The notes under the pieces were generated by a model. That model made no database searches. It saw only the letters and a program-made list of their open reading frames with translations, and was not told the DNA's origin. Position numbers and translations under genes: made by a program. Shown here one piece after another: positions 13,307-21,840 of a stretch of 22,258 nucleotides of DNA (position 1 is its first letter; every line of letters begins with the position of its first letter). The DNA is from UBA5209 sp964625015 (GTDB lineage Bacteria; Patescibacteriota; Dojkabacteria; SC72): contig CAZUZI010000013.1 of the NCBI GenBank assembly GCA_964625015.1, positions 1 through 22,258 on the forward strand, written 5' to 3'.

Positions 13307-13434
13307 CCGGTCGGAGAGGGATCATAGAGCCCTTTTGTATAAGGTGGATTTCCTCAGCTCAAACCCAAGGGTTTGAGAGATTTTGGTAATCCATGCTCTT
13401 GCTTGTAGAGCTATGAACCTCTTTGTCCAACCGG
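13307..13434 (-). ncRNA. Candidate structured RNA (~130 nt), rod-like fold, identity unknown
   Basis: A 128-nt stretch without a credible gene folds into one long arm. Pairs (window coordinates): 13307-13311 with 13430-13434 (CCGGT/ACCGG), 13315-13319 with 13418-13422 (AGAGG/CCTCT), 13322-13327 with 13411-13416 (TCATAG/CTATGA), 13344-13350 with 13388-13394, and a terminal 8-bp hairpin, 13358-13365 with 13370-13377 (CTCAAACC/GGTTTGAG). A large interior loop separates the outer and inner halves. An extended -10 promoter (13442-13450) on the - strand would start transcription at the foot of the outer stem, and the following tRNAs share that strand. The shape recalls 6S RNA, but it is short for it. 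No RNase P, SRP or tmRNA signature was seen. The strand is inferred. Confidence 0.45.
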
Positions 13435-13441
13435 ACAGTAC

Positions 13442-13450
13442 ATTATACCA
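13442..13450 (-). promoter_or_regulatory. Extended -10 promoter upstream of the structured RNA
   Basis: On the - strand TGGTATAAT (13450-13442): a perfect TATAAT with the TG of an extended -10. No good -35 lies 16-18 nt upstream. The predicted start (about 13435) coincides with the first base of the outer stem of the RNA at 13307-13434. Confidence 0.55.
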
Positions 13451-13475
13451 TTTTTACATAGGTAAAGTTGGGTTC

Positions 13476-14096
13476 TTAGAATCCTAATAGGGTAAGTGTT
13501 TTTGAGAGAATACTTGATATAAAGGTGAATACATATTTGGATATTGGAGAGAAAGGTAGCACTAGTAAAAGTATTAATATGATTGAATATTTTTCTAATT
13601 TCTCCCAATAATACCTTAACCTTTTAGGTAGTATAGCTCTGACAACTTTGTGTCCGTCGAGTGGTGGAATGGGTAAGAGATTGAAAACCGCGAGGGCAAT
13701 ATTTATAGTTGCAAAAGAATATAGTAAATATACTATAAGTGGATCTGTATTCTCTGGTAATATTTTGAATAATAGGGATGTTAAAAGTGCCAATAGGAGG
13801 TTAGAAAGTGGTCCTGCAAATGCAACTAATGCTGTGTATATTTCTCTCTTTTTAAAATTGTATTCATTAATAGGTACTGGTTTGCTCCAACCGAATCTGA
13901 ATAGGATCATACATATCGCTCCTATCGGATCTATATGTTTTAATGGATTTAATGTCAGTCTTCCTTCTGCTTTTGCTGTTGGGTCTCCTAGTTTGAATGC
14001 TGCGAGGGCGTGTGCATACTCGTGTGTTGTTGATGCAATTACTATAGATGGGATTGCTACGAGGATCCAATATGTATATGCTGATAATTCTTGCAT
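13476..14096 (-). CDS. Site-2-type intramembrane zinc protease (peptidase M50)
   Basis: 206 residues with several membrane segments. HEYAH (25-29) in the first helix is the HExxH zinc motif, and NLLPIPPLDGHK (139-150) supplies the third ligand (D147) in the usual NxxPxPPLDG context. AFAGPLSN (92-99) is also typical. This is the compact form of the S2P family with no PDZ domain, shared with many small-genome bacteria and archaea. Such enzymes cut membrane-embedded regulators or leftover signal peptides; the substrate here is unknown. The gene diverges from rpmB across a 69-nt gap with overlapping promoters. Downstream lies the structured-RNA candidate, with no clear terminator between. Confidence 0.92.
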   Translation of the reverse strand: MQELSAYTYWILVAIPSIVIASTTHEYAHALAAFKLGDPTAKAEGRLTLNPLKHIDPIGAICMILFRFGWSKPVPINEYNFKKREIYTALVAFAGPLSNLLLALLTSLLFKILPENTDPLIVYLLYSFATINIALAVFNLLPIPPLDGHKVVRAILPKRLRYYWEKLEKYSIILILLLVLPFSPISKYVFTFISSILSKTLTLLGF

Positions 14097-14104
14097 TATA
14101 AAAC

Positions 14105-14133
14105 TTGATAAATAAGTATCTTTCTGATAATAT
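14105..14133 (+). promoter_or_regulatory. Possible rpmB promoter
   Basis: TTGATA (14105-14110), a 17-nt spacer and TAATAT (14128-14133). The start would be near 14140, about 26 nt before the rpmB ATG. It overlaps the divergent promoter of the M50 gene. Confidence 0.5.
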
Positions 14134-14155
14134 CATCTAGCTTATAAATCTTCAA
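14127..14155 (-). promoter_or_regulatory. Possible promoter of the M50 protease gene
   Basis: On the - strand TTGAAG (14150-14155), a 17-nt spacer and TATTAT (14127-14132). The start would be near 14120, about 24 nt before the start codon. Its -10 shares bases with the rpmB -10, so the two promoters could interfere. Confidence 0.48.
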
Positions 14156-14165
14156 TTAAGAAACA

Positions 14166-14375
14166 ATGGCAAAAGTTTGTGAATTATGCGGAAAATCTAC
14201 AACAGCGGGAAGAAGGATCCAGCACCATCACTCTATTGGATGGAAGTTCAAGGCTCCTAAATCTACTCGTTCATTCAAACCAAATCTAAGAAAGATTAAG
14301 GTTGATGTTGAGGGTAATGTACAGAGTATATATACCTGTATGAAGTGCTACAAAAAGCTAAATAAAGAAGATTAA
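14166..14375 (+). CDS. rpmB: Ribosomal protein L28
   Basis: 69 residues. It begins MAKVCELCGKSTTAGRRIQH, as in zinc-type L28, with the pair CELC (5-8) and a second pair of cysteines around residues 58-61 (CMKC), which together would bind zinc. The central WKFKAPKSTRSFKPNLRKIKV segment matches the L28 rRNA-binding core. L28 is a large-subunit protein near the E site. It stands alone between the divergent M50 gene and mreB, with 78 nt before mreB. No SD is visible. Confidence 0.95.
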   Translation: MAKVCELCGKSTTAGRRIQHHHSIGWKFKAPKSTRSFKPNLRKIKVDVEGNVQSIYTCMKCYKKLNKED

Positions 14376-14453
14376 AAATAAGTACATATTTTTTCCTCGT
14401 CTTGATTAAATATTAGTGATAGAATCATTCAATTAAGGTGATTGTATTTTTAC

Positions 14454-15509
14454 ATGTCTATATTCGACTCCATTTGGGAGATTTTTACATATGATTTAGG
14501 AATTGACTTGGGTACTGCAAATACCATGGTATATCTTCGTGGTGAGGGAATTGTTGTATCAGAACCTAGTGTCGTTGCAGTAGATAAAAGGAATAAACTG
14601 GTATTAGCTGTTGGACAGAGTGCGAGAGAGATGATTGGTAGGACTCCTGCAAATATTGTTGCTGTTAGACCTCTTCGTGATGGTGTAATCTCAGATTTTG
14701 ATACTACGCAAGCAATGATTCATCACTTTATTAATAGTGCCCATCATAACTATGTGAGAGGTTTTAAGTTACCTAAGCCAAGGGTTGTAGTCGGTGTCCC
14801 TTCTTCTATAACGGAGGTAGAGAGACAGGCAGTTATCGATGCTGCAAAGACAGCTGGAGCAAGGGATGTGTTCATTGTTGAGGAGTCTATGGCAGCTGCT
14901 ATTGGTGTAGGATTGCCAATTGAGGAAGCGTCTGGAAGTATGATCGTAGACATTGGTGGCGGTACTACTGGTATTGCCGTTCTTTCCTTGGGTGATATTG
15001 TTGTAGACAACACTATCAGGATAGCTGGCGATGAAATGAATCAAGATGTCGTTAACTATGTAAGAGATAAGTACAACATGCTGATTGGAGAAAGAACTGC
15101 AGAGGATGTTAAAATAGAGATAGGTTCTGCATCTCCAATGAAATCTGAAAAGAGTGTAGTTATACAGGGTAGGGATCTCATTACTGGTTTACCTAAATCA
15201 ATAAACTTTAGCAGTACTGAAGTTCGGGAAGCCATAATGGTTTCTTTGGGTCAGATTACAGAGGCCGTAAAGGACGCAATAGAGGATACACCTCCAGAGC
15301 TTTTAAAAGATATCTATCAAGATGGTATACATGTTGCAGGTGGTGGTGCACTGATTAGGGGATTGGATGATTTCTGGAGAGATGAACTTAATATGCCGAT
15401 AAAAATTGTAGATGATCCACTATCAGCAGTTGCGAGAGGTACTGCATTGATGCTTGACCATATTGATCTTTTAGAGAAGGTACAAAAATCTTGGGAAGAA
15501 CTTATTTAA
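14454..15509 (+). CDS. mreB: Rod-shape actin MreB
   Basis: 351 residues from the ATG at 14454. An in-frame TTG at 14442 is possible, but the protein usually begins close to this MSIFDSIW segment, so I prefer the ATG. Motifs are in order: phosphate-1 LGIDLGTANTMVYL (15-28), VVVGVPSSITEVERQAV, the EES-MAAAIG segment (143-150, normally EEP), phosphate-2 VDIGGGTTGI (165-174) with the aspartate intact, TPPEL and the nucleotide loop GGGALIRGL. MreB polymerises on the inner membrane and directs the elongation machinery. It heads the operon mreB-mreC-mreD-mrdA, with 15 nt before mreC. It differs from the paralogue at 1-654, which has lost the phosphate-2 aspartate. Confidence 0.95.
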   Translation: MSIFDSIWEIFTYDLGIDLGTANTMVYLRGEGIVVSEPSVVAVDKRNKLVLAVGQSAREMIGRTPANIVAVRPLRDGVISDFDTTQAMIHHFINSAHHNYVRGFKLPKPRVVVGVPSSITEVERQAVIDAAKTAGARDVFIVEESMAAAIGVGLPIEEASGSMIVDIGGGTTGIAVLSLGDIVVDNTIRIAGDEMNQDVVNYVRDKYNMLIGERTAEDVKIEIGSASPMKSEKSVVIQGRDLITGLPKSINFSSTEVREAIMVSLGQITEAVKDAIEDTPPELLKDIYQDGIHVAGGGALIRGLDDFWRDELNMPIKIVDDPLSAVARGTALMLDHIDLLEKVQKSWEELI

Positions 15510-15524
15510 TCTGCCATTCAATAG

Positions 15525-16340
15525 GTGAAAAGAACTGTCTTTAAGATAAAATATTTGCAACCAACAATTCTCTTCTTTTTAGGGATTCTTTTTCTACTCA
15601 TAAATAGGTTTCCTGCTGTAGATTCTTTTAAATTCGGGCTCTCATATATATTTGAACCTATTTCATTTGTTGCGAGTGATATAAGAACATCTATTGCGAA
15701 TTGGGGTGCTGCTCTGTTTAGTGCATCTTCATACATACAGGAGTATACAGAATTGAAAAAGGAAGTCATAGAATTAAGCTCCGCTAAGGATCAGATCCTT
15801 GACTATGAGGAATTGAACTCTCTAAAAGAGAGCTCTGGTGTTTTTATCTCAGAGGGAAAATTTTTACTATCCAAATCTTTAGGCATGACATCTGATGGTG
15901 ATCTGTACATTAATACTGGTAAGAAGGATGGGGTAAAAGAGGGGGATACTGTTTTTGTAGGAAATACATTTGTTGGTATTGTTTCTAATGTTGAGTATTC
16001 AAGTTCATTGGTTACTCTTCCTACCAGTAAGGTTAGTACATATGAAGTTGTTGTTTTACCTGCAGATATAAACGGGATTACTACTCTTGATGGGTATATT
16101 AAGTCTCGTGGGGTCATTTCTGGTAGCCCAGATGGTATAAAGATTGAAAATATAGGTAGTAGTGCAGATATTGCAGATGGTGATATCGTAGTAATAAGGG
16201 ATCAGAAAGTTAATCAGCTTTTAGTTGTAGGTAGGATAGTTTCTTTGTCTAAGAATCCTGCCGCAACATCTAAATCAGGTTTTGTATCTCCCTCTTTTGA
16301 CTATGCTAACTTGTTAACTGTATATGTAAAAATAGAATGA
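15525..16340 (+). CDS. mreC: Rod-shape protein MreC
   Basis: 271 residues, starting at a GTG. One N-terminal membrane segment (about 11-28, PTILFFLGILFLLINRF) is followed by a coiled-coil region around 67-100 (YTELKKEVIELSSAKDQ) and then the beta-rich MreC domain with DLYINTGKKDGVKEGDTVFVGNTFVGIVSNV and NQLLVVGRIVSL. MreC spans the membrane and links MreB to PBP2 outside the cell. Its stop overlaps the mreD start (ATGA), indicating translational coupling. Length and order fit the family. Confidence 0.93.
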   Translation: MKRTVFKIKYLQPTILFFLGILFLLINRFPAVDSFKFGLSYIFEPISFVASDIRTSIANWGAALFSASSYIQEYTELKKEVIELSSAKDQILDYEELNSLKESSGVFISEGKFLLSKSLGMTSDGDLYINTGKKDGVKEGDTVFVGNTFVGIVSNVEYSSSLVTLPTSKVSTYEVVVLPADINGITTLDGYIKSRGVISGSPDGIKIENIGSSADIADGDIVVIRDQKVNQLLVVGRIVSLSKNPAATSKSGFVSPSFDYANLLTVYVKIE

Positions 16341-16834
16341 TAGCCGTATTTTTAGCCATAATAGGGGTCGTTTTGACTGTGTTTTTTGAACATATATTTC
16401 TTGGACTTTTCGAATTTTCAATTTTTTTACTCATTGTTGTAAATATATGGAATAAGGGTGATATAAAAGTGTTTTTGCTTTTTACAATACTTACAGGGAT
16501 TGTACTTGATACAACATTGCATATGCCATTTGGGTTTAATATATTTCTTTCTGGAATTGTTCTTTTTCTTCTTTCTTTTCTTCAAATTGTATTGCCATTG
16601 GAAAGGCCAAATGTTAGATATGTAGCACTTTTCTTTGTATTTTTCTTTACATATTTGCTTCGTTTGGTACTGCTTTCTGTTTTGCAAGATAGTATATTGC
16701 CAGATATTACATGGTCTTACATTTTGAATTTCGTTTTAAATAGTGCATTCTCGGTATTAATATGCGTTCTGTTTGATCGCATCTTTCACTCATTGAGAGA
16801 TAGTAATAACTATGAAAAGATTCGTCTTAGATAG
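16337..16834 (+). CDS. mreD: Rod-shape protein MreD
   Basis: 165 residues, very hydrophobic, with about five or six membrane segments (for example IAVFLAIIGVVLTVFFEHIF at the start, LFTILTGIVLDTTLHMPFGFNIFLSGIVLFLL in the middle, YILNFVLNSAFSVLICVLF near the end). The middle segment with LDTTLHMPFG resembles the G-x-L-D-x-L-x-x-x-P-F-G signature of MreD. MreD is a membrane partner of MreC in the elongasome. It overlaps mreC by 4 nt and ends 2 nt before mrdA. The sequence is weakly conserved in this family, so context carries part of the call. Confidence 0.85.
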   Translation: MIAVFLAIIGVVLTVFFEHIFLGLFEFSIFLLIVVNIWNKGDIKVFLLFTILTGIVLDTTLHMPFGFNIFLSGIVLFLLSFLQIVLPLERPNVRYVALFFVFFFTYLLRLVLLSVLQDSILPDITWSYILNFVLNSAFSVLICVLFDRIFHSLRDSNNYEKIRLR

Positions 16835-16836
16835 AT

Positions 16837-18846
16837 ATGGTACAAATAAAGATTGATAAAAAATTAAAGGATAAACCTCTTTCTAAATCGTCTGTTAAAT
16901 GGAACGGTTCGAAGGTTCATGGTATTGGTGATGTTATAAAAAATGGTATTTTAAGAGGTAGTAAGAGCGTAGAGATATCTCCTTGGAACTTCATCTTTGC
17001 ATATATATTGTTTTTTGGTGCATTCGGGTTGTTAATTATGAGTGTTTCAAGGTTGCAAATTGTTGAGGGATCCCAAATGGCAGAACGGTCCAAAAGTAAT
17101 ACAGTTAGAATTACTAAGGTGCCTGCCGAAAGAGGGGTTATTTTTGATGCTGATGGTATCAAATTAGTAGAGAATGTTGCATCTATGAATGTATATATCT
17201 CGATGGAGATTTATTTAGATAGCAAAGGAGAGGTCGACAACAAGAAGTTGGAAGATGCGATGGATACCCTGGGGGGTATATTGGGTGATAGCTGGAGGAG
17301 TATTGATGATAGCTCTGAATATCGCTCTCTTTCTGATAAGGTTTACTCGATATATATGAAGACACCTTACTTCAATAAGATATTACTTGCATCCGATATA
17401 GATAACGATATTGCAATAAATATCAAATCAAGAGCCAAAGAGATTCCAGGTATCACTATAGATAACGGTAATAAAAGAAAATACATATACAATGAATATT
17501 TTACACATATATTAGGATATACAGGTGAAGCCTCTGAGAGTGATGTGGAGAAACTCTCTAATGTATCAAGAGGAGATACTGTTGGTAAAACAGGTGTAGA
17601 GAAGAAATACAACACAGAATTTGCAGGTAGAAGCGGAGAGCTTGCGGAGGAGGTTGATGCTTTTGGAAAAACAGTATCCAAAGAGCCGTATACATTAGAA
17701 TCTCCTAAACCTGGGCAGAATCTGTATCTTACTGTTAAAAAAGATATGCAGATTAAGCTGTATGATCTTTTGGCAGAAGCTGTTAGAAAGAATGATGCAG
17801 CTGGTGGTGCAGGTATAATTCAGGATGTTAACAGTGGAGAGATTCTTGCAATTGTAAGCTATCCATCATTTGATGGTAACCTCTTTGTAGGTGGTATATC
17901 ACAGAAAGATTTTGAGAACATATTAAACAACAAACAGAATCCGCTGATGAACAGAGCAATTGCGGCACAAATGCCACCTGGTTCAACATTTAAAACCGTT
18001 GTTGCAGTTGCAGGGTTGGATGCAAAAGTGATAACTAAAAATAGTATATATGTTAGTAGATCTGGATATACCTTCTCTAATGGTGCGCCGTTTAGGGAGT
18101 ATAGGGGTGCATCATACGGTTCTTTAAATGTGATAGATGCTCTTACAGTATCTTCAAATATTTTCTTCTGTGAGATGATAAGGGATTGGGATATGAATAA
18201 GCTTGTTCCATATTTGGAGAAGTTTGGTATTGGGATGTATACAAATATAGATATACCAGGGGAAGCTGAAGGTAGATTACCGTCTCCAGAGAATAAGATA
18301 AAATTGGCAAATACAAGTAGCCCTTGGTTAGAGCCAATTTGGTATCCAGAAGGTGATTCTTGTAACTCTGTGATTGGTCAGGGTATTACACTTGTAACGC
18401 CAGTTCAGATGTCAAACTGGATGGCAGCAATAGCTAACGGTGGTACATTGTACACTCCTCATGTTGCAAAAAAGTTTGTTGATGAAGATGGTTTTGAGTA
18501 CCCTGTTAAGTTTGATACCTTGCAAGAAAATATCGCGTCAGATGAGTCTCTCAATATTGTAAAGAAGGGTATGTGGCAAACAGTGAATGGTTCAAGGGGA
18601 ATTGTAAGTTCTCTTTCTAACACTGGCACTCAAGTTGCTGCAAAAACAGGAACTGCTGAATTCGGTAAAGTAAATGAAAAAGGTATATATGAAGACACAC
18701 ATGCATGGGTAGCAGGTTTCTTCCCATTTGATACTCCTAAATACTCTTTTACAGTATTCCTTGAAGATGGTGGAAGTAGTTCAAATGCCTCTTCCGTTAT
18801 GAGAGAAATGATTACATGGATGGTGCAGAATGGGTTGGTCGAGTAA
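16837..18846 (+). CDS. mrdA: Penicillin-binding protein 2 (elongasome transpeptidase)
   Basis: 669 residues. A cytoplasmic tail of about 48 residues precedes one membrane anchor (about 50-70). A pedestal domain starts with VPAERGVIFDADG (95-107), matching the R-G-x-I-x-D-x-x-G motif of class B PBPs. The transpeptidase domain contains S383-T-F-K386 (catalytic serine), S439-S-N441 and K603-T-G605, all intact. PBP2 cross-links peptidoglycan during side-wall growth, together with RodA and MreBCD. The gene lies 2 nt after mreD. No rodA is visible in the window, so the glycosyltransferase partner must be elsewhere. Family and active site are clear. Confidence 0.95.
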   Translation: MVQIKIDKKLKDKPLSKSSVKWNGSKVHGIGDVIKNGILRGSKSVEISPWNFIFAYILFFGAFGLLIMSVSRLQIVEGSQMAERSKSNTVRITKVPAERGVIFDADGIKLVENVASMNVYISMEIYLDSKGEVDNKKLEDAMDTLGGILGDSWRSIDDSSEYRSLSDKVYSIYMKTPYFNKILLASDIDNDIAINIKSRAKEIPGITIDNGNKRKYIYNEYFTHILGYTGEASESDVEKLSNVSRGDTVGKTGVEKKYNTEFAGRSGELAEEVDAFGKTVSKEPYTLESPKPGQNLYLTVKKDMQIKLYDLLAEAVRKNDAAGGAGIIQDVNSGEILAIVSYPSFDGNLFVGGISQKDFENILNNKQNPLMNRAIAAQMPPGSTFKTVVAVAGLDAKVITKNSIYVSRSGYTFSNGAPFREYRGASYGSLNVIDALTVSSNIFFCEMIRDWDMNKLVPYLEKFGIGMYTNIDIPGEAEGRLPSPENKIKLANTSSPWLEPIWYPEGDSCNSVIGQGITLVTPVQMSNWMAAIANGGTLYTPHVAKKFVDEDGFEYPVKFDTLQENIASDESLNIVKKGMWQTVNGSRGIVSSLSNTGTQVAAKTGTAEFGKVNEKGIYEDTHAWVAGFFPFDTPKYSFTVFLEDGGSSSNASSVMREMITWMVQNGLVE

Positions 18847-18878
18847 GATATCTTTAATAATATTAGTGTAATATGTAT

Positions 18879-18908
18879 TTGACATATACTTAAACTTTGG
18901 TGTATTTT
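18879..18908 (+). promoter_or_regulatory. topA promoter giving a near-leaderless transcript
   Basis: A perfect TTGACA (18879-18884), an 18-nt spacer and TATTTT (18903-18908). The start would fall near 18915, only about 5 nt before the topA ATG at 18920, so there is no room for an SD. Confidence 0.55.
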
Positions 18909-18919
18909 GCTGACAATAT

Positions 18920-21040
18920 ATGGAGAAACAGAGTAAAAAATATACAAAACTATTAATAGTTGAGTCACCTGCAAAGGCTAAGACGATAAATAAGTACTTG
19001 GGCGAAGATTACAAAGTTATGGCCACTGTTGGTCATGTTCTTGATCTACCTAAGAGCAAATTAGGAGTAGATCTTGAGAATGGATATGAACCATTACTGG
19101 AGACAATATACGGAAAGGGTAAGATAATATCTGGATTAAAAAAGGCTGTTCCTAAAGGTGGAAATGTATATCTGGCAATGGACCCTGATAGAGAGGGTGA
19201 GGCAATAGCTGCTCATATACAGAGCGAGTTGAAGCTTAAAGATGCACAAAGGGTAACATTCCATGAGATTACTAAAGATGCTATACAAAACGCTCTTAAG
19301 TCACCAGTATCAGTAAATGAAAACCTTGTAGAAGCTCAGAAGGCAAGAAGGGTGCTCGACAGATTGTTTGGATACAAGCTTTCAGAACTTCTCTGGAAAA
19401 AGATCTGGTACGGTCTCTCTGCAGGTAGGGTCCAATCTCCTGCACTTCGTCTCATTGTTGAAAGAGAGGAAGAGAGAGAGTCTTTTGTTCCTGATGAATA
19501 TTGGGAGTTCTTTGTTGATGTAAAAAAACATCCAGAAAAACTAAGGATAAAGTTACTGAGAAAAGATTCAAAGAAATATATACCTAAAACTGGAGATGAA
19601 GTAGAGAAGATAAAGGGGCAGTTGGGTGAGAGTAAGTATGTTGTTGTTGATATCGTAAAAAAGGAAATGAAGAAGAATCCCTATCCACCATATACAACAT
19701 CTACACTTCAACAAGCGGCTAACAATATATTAGGTTTTTCCGCAAAGAGGACTATGGCTCTTGCACAGGCTCTGTACCAGGCTGGATATATTACATATAT
19801 GAGAACAGATTCTGTGTATCTGTCTAACAAAGCTGTAGATGAGATAAGGGAGCTGATTAAAAGAAATTATGGTAAAGAATATTTACCAGATTCTCCAAAA
19901 TACTATAAGAACAGAAGTAAGAATGCTCAAGAAGCACATGAAGCTATAAGGCCTTCTGATTTCACTGTTACAAAAGAATATATCAGAGGTAAGTTTTCAG
20001 ATGCAGAGGCTAAGTTGTATGACCTCATTTTCAAGAGAGCTGTATCATCACAGATGAAAGAGAAGAGGGTCGAGAACCTCTCTCTTTACTTTGAACCTGT
20101 TAAAAAGCTTTCTAATAAATATACATTCTCTGTTGGTGCACAGAAAACACTTTTTGATGGCTTCAGAGTAATGTATGGTGGTAATAGTATTGATGAGATG
20201 CCTGAAGTAGAGAGTGTAAAAATGGGAGATATATTTGAAAAGGTAAAATTTGTAACAGAGCAGAAATTTACAGAACCAAAACCTCGATATACAGAGGCTT
20301 CACTTGTAAAAAAGTTAGAATCTCTTGGGATTGGTAGGCCTTCTACATATGCGACGATAATTAGCACGATCGTAGCTAGGGGATATGTTGGTAAGGAGTC
20401 GAAATATCTCTTCCCATTTGATATCGGCAGGGTGGTTACACACTTTCTTAAAAGAAATTTCAAGAATCTAGTTGATTACAAATATACTGCAGGTGTAGAA
20501 GAGCATTTAGATGGTATTGCAAACGGAAAAGTAAAATATGTTCCATTCATAGAGAAGGAGTACAAGCCTCTTGTATCTGATATTCAGAATGCTAATGACA
20601 ATGTAAAGAAAGATGATGTAGTAATACTTTCTGATTCTGATGAAAAATGCCCTGTATGTGGTGGCCCTATGATTGTTAGATTAGGAAGATACGGTAAGTT
20701 CTTAAGTTGTTCCAAATTTCCAGAGTGTAAGGGTATGAAGGATTTAAATGGTGGTGAAGAGAGTCTAGACTATGACAAATATTTTAAGCCTGAAAAATGT
20801 CCTACATGTGGATCTAAGCTTCTACTTAAGAATAGTAAGTATGGAAAATTCTGGGCTTGTGAAAGATATCCAGAGTGTAAGGGTAGTGTCCCACTTCTTC
20901 TGAACGAGAAATGTCCAGAATGTGGTAGGAATTTAGTTGAAAGAAGAAGTAAGTGGGGTAAAACATTCTTAGGTTGTAGTGGATATCCAGAGTGTAAATA
21001 CATCAAAAAGAGTGTAAAGAAGAAGAGTAAAAAGAAGTAA
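18920..21040 (+). CDS. topA: DNA topoisomerase I
   Basis: 706 residues. The TOPRIM domain begins LLIVESPAKAKTINKYLG (11-28) and includes the acidic MDPDREGEAIAAH (87-99). The catalytic tyrosine is Y293 in YITYMRTDS, with R295 next to it. SAGRVQSPALRLIV (167-180) and GIGRPSTYATI are further family motifs. Three C-terminal zinc-binding repeats follow, each a CPxCG pair then a C-x(5)-C pair (CPVCGG, CPTCGS, CPECGR), and a lysine-rich tail. The enzyme relaxes negative supercoils by single-strand passage. It has its own promoter and is followed 34 nt later by radC. The size is at the short end for the family but all domains are present. Confidence 0.96.
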   Translation: MEKQSKKYTKLLIVESPAKAKTINKYLGEDYKVMATVGHVLDLPKSKLGVDLENGYEPLLETIYGKGKIISGLKKAVPKGGNVYLAMDPDREGEAIAAHIQSELKLKDAQRVTFHEITKDAIQNALKSPVSVNENLVEAQKARRVLDRLFGYKLSELLWKKIWYGLSAGRVQSPALRLIVEREEERESFVPDEYWEFFVDVKKHPEKLRIKLLRKDSKKYIPKTGDEVEKIKGQLGESKYVVVDIVKKEMKKNPYPPYTTSTLQQAANNILGFSAKRTMALAQALYQAGYITYMRTDSVYLSNKAVDEIRELIKRNYGKEYLPDSPKYYKNRSKNAQEAHEAIRPSDFTVTKEYIRGKFSDAEAKLYDLIFKRAVSSQMKEKRVENLSLYFEPVKKLSNKYTFSVGAQKTLFDGFRVMYGGNSIDEMPEVESVKMGDIFEKVKFVTEQKFTEPKPRYTEASLVKKLESLGIGRPSTYATIISTIVARGYVGKESKYLFPFDIGRVVTHFLKRNFKNLVDYKYTAGVEEHLDGIANGKVKYVPFIEKEYKPLVSDIQNANDNVKKDDVVILSDSDEKCPVCGGPMIVRLGRYGKFLSCSKFPECKGMKDLNGGEESLDYDKYFKPEKCPTCGSKLLLKNSKYGKFWACERYPECKGSVPLLLNEKCPECGRNLVERRSKWGKTFLGCSGYPECKYIKKSVKKKSKKK

Positions 21041-21074
21041 GATATATTTCATTTCCATACAGTATATTTAAGAT

Positions 21075-21710
21075 ATGCTACCTAGAGAAAAATTCCTTCT
21101 TAAGGGTATTGATTCTTTGTGTGATACGGAGTTAATTGAAATACTTGTTGGAAGTGGTGTTGAAGGAAGTGATTTTAAAAAGATATCACGAAAGATTCTT
21201 TCTTCTGTAAGGGGTGATGTAAAGGAGAAAAAAGATATAGATTTTAAAAGACTTCTTGAAATACATGGGGTCGGGAATGTTGTTGCGATGAGAATCGTTA
21301 CCGGTATTGAATTGGGTAAGAGAGTGTATGGAATGTATGATACCGAGAGGGTAAGGATTACACAGCCAAAAGAGGCATATGAGGTATTTAAAGATATTGC
21401 TACACTTCAGAAAGAAAGGGTTGATATTGTATGTCTTAATTCTAGATTTGAGTATATCTGCAGAGAAACTGTTGCAGTTGGATCTTTAAATTGTGCAAGT
21501 GTACTTCCTAGAGATATTCTGTATCCTGCAATTTTAAACAACAGCTCTTTTGTCATCTTGGCACATAACCATCCATCTGGTGATTGTACTCCTAGTATGG
21601 AGGATGTTCAGTTTACAAAAAATATATATCAGGTTTTAGATCTAGTTGGTATAAATCTCTTAGACCATATTGTAGTTAGCAGTTGTGGATGGAGAACTGT
21701 TAATATATAG
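21075..21710 (+). CDS. radC: RadC-like JAB-domain protein
   Basis: 211 residues. The N-terminal part (1-75) carries LPREKFLLKGIDSLCDTELIEILVGSG and a helix-hairpin-helix-like segment LLEIHGVGNVVAMRI. The C-terminal JAB/MPN-type metal motif is H164-N-H166-P-S-G-D170, the RadC signature, after the usual LNSRFEYICRETVAVGSLNCASVLPRDI. RadC proteins are widespread, and their molecular role remains unsettled despite the old DNA-repair name. It lies 34 nt after topA, probably co-transcribed, and 130 nt before rpsB. Confidence 0.93.
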   Translation: MLPREKFLLKGIDSLCDTELIEILVGSGVEGSDFKKISRKILSSVRGDVKEKKDIDFKRLLEIHGVGNVVAMRIVTGIELGKRVYGMYDTERVRITQPKEAYEVFKDIATLQKERVDIVCLNSRFEYICRETVAVGSLNCASVLPRDILYPAILNNSSFVILAHNHPSGDCTPSMEDVQFTKNIYQVLDLVGINLLDHIVVSSCGWRTVNI

Positions 21711-21720
21711 AGGTTTACGA

Positions 21721-21749
21721 TTGAAAAAATCTAAATATATATGTATAAT
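21721..21749 (+). promoter_or_regulatory. rpsB promoter
   Basis: TTGAAA (21721-21726), a 17-nt spacer and a perfect TATAAT (21744-21749). The start should be near 21756, giving a leader of about 85 nt before the ATG at 21841. That leader contains repeated ATATCTC words but no stem I can defend, and ends with an SD-like AAGGAAA. Confidence 0.72.
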
Positions 21750-21840
21750 CGTTCGCATATTTAATATATCTCACATATCTCTGATATATTTCCTGGATGG
21801 AGAAATCTACCCACAGAGATAGGTGTAAAAGGAAACACAC

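Noticed and set aside
13307..13434. Assignment of the structured RNA as 6S, RNase P, SRP RNA or tmRNA
   Set aside because: No RNase P GAGGAAAGTCC-type core, no SRP domain IV loop, no tRNA-like tmRNA end; the rod shape alone is not enough for 6S.
14442..14453. TTG at 14442 as the mreB start
   Set aside because: The ATG at 14454 gives an N terminus closer to the usual MreB start; the extra four residues have no support.
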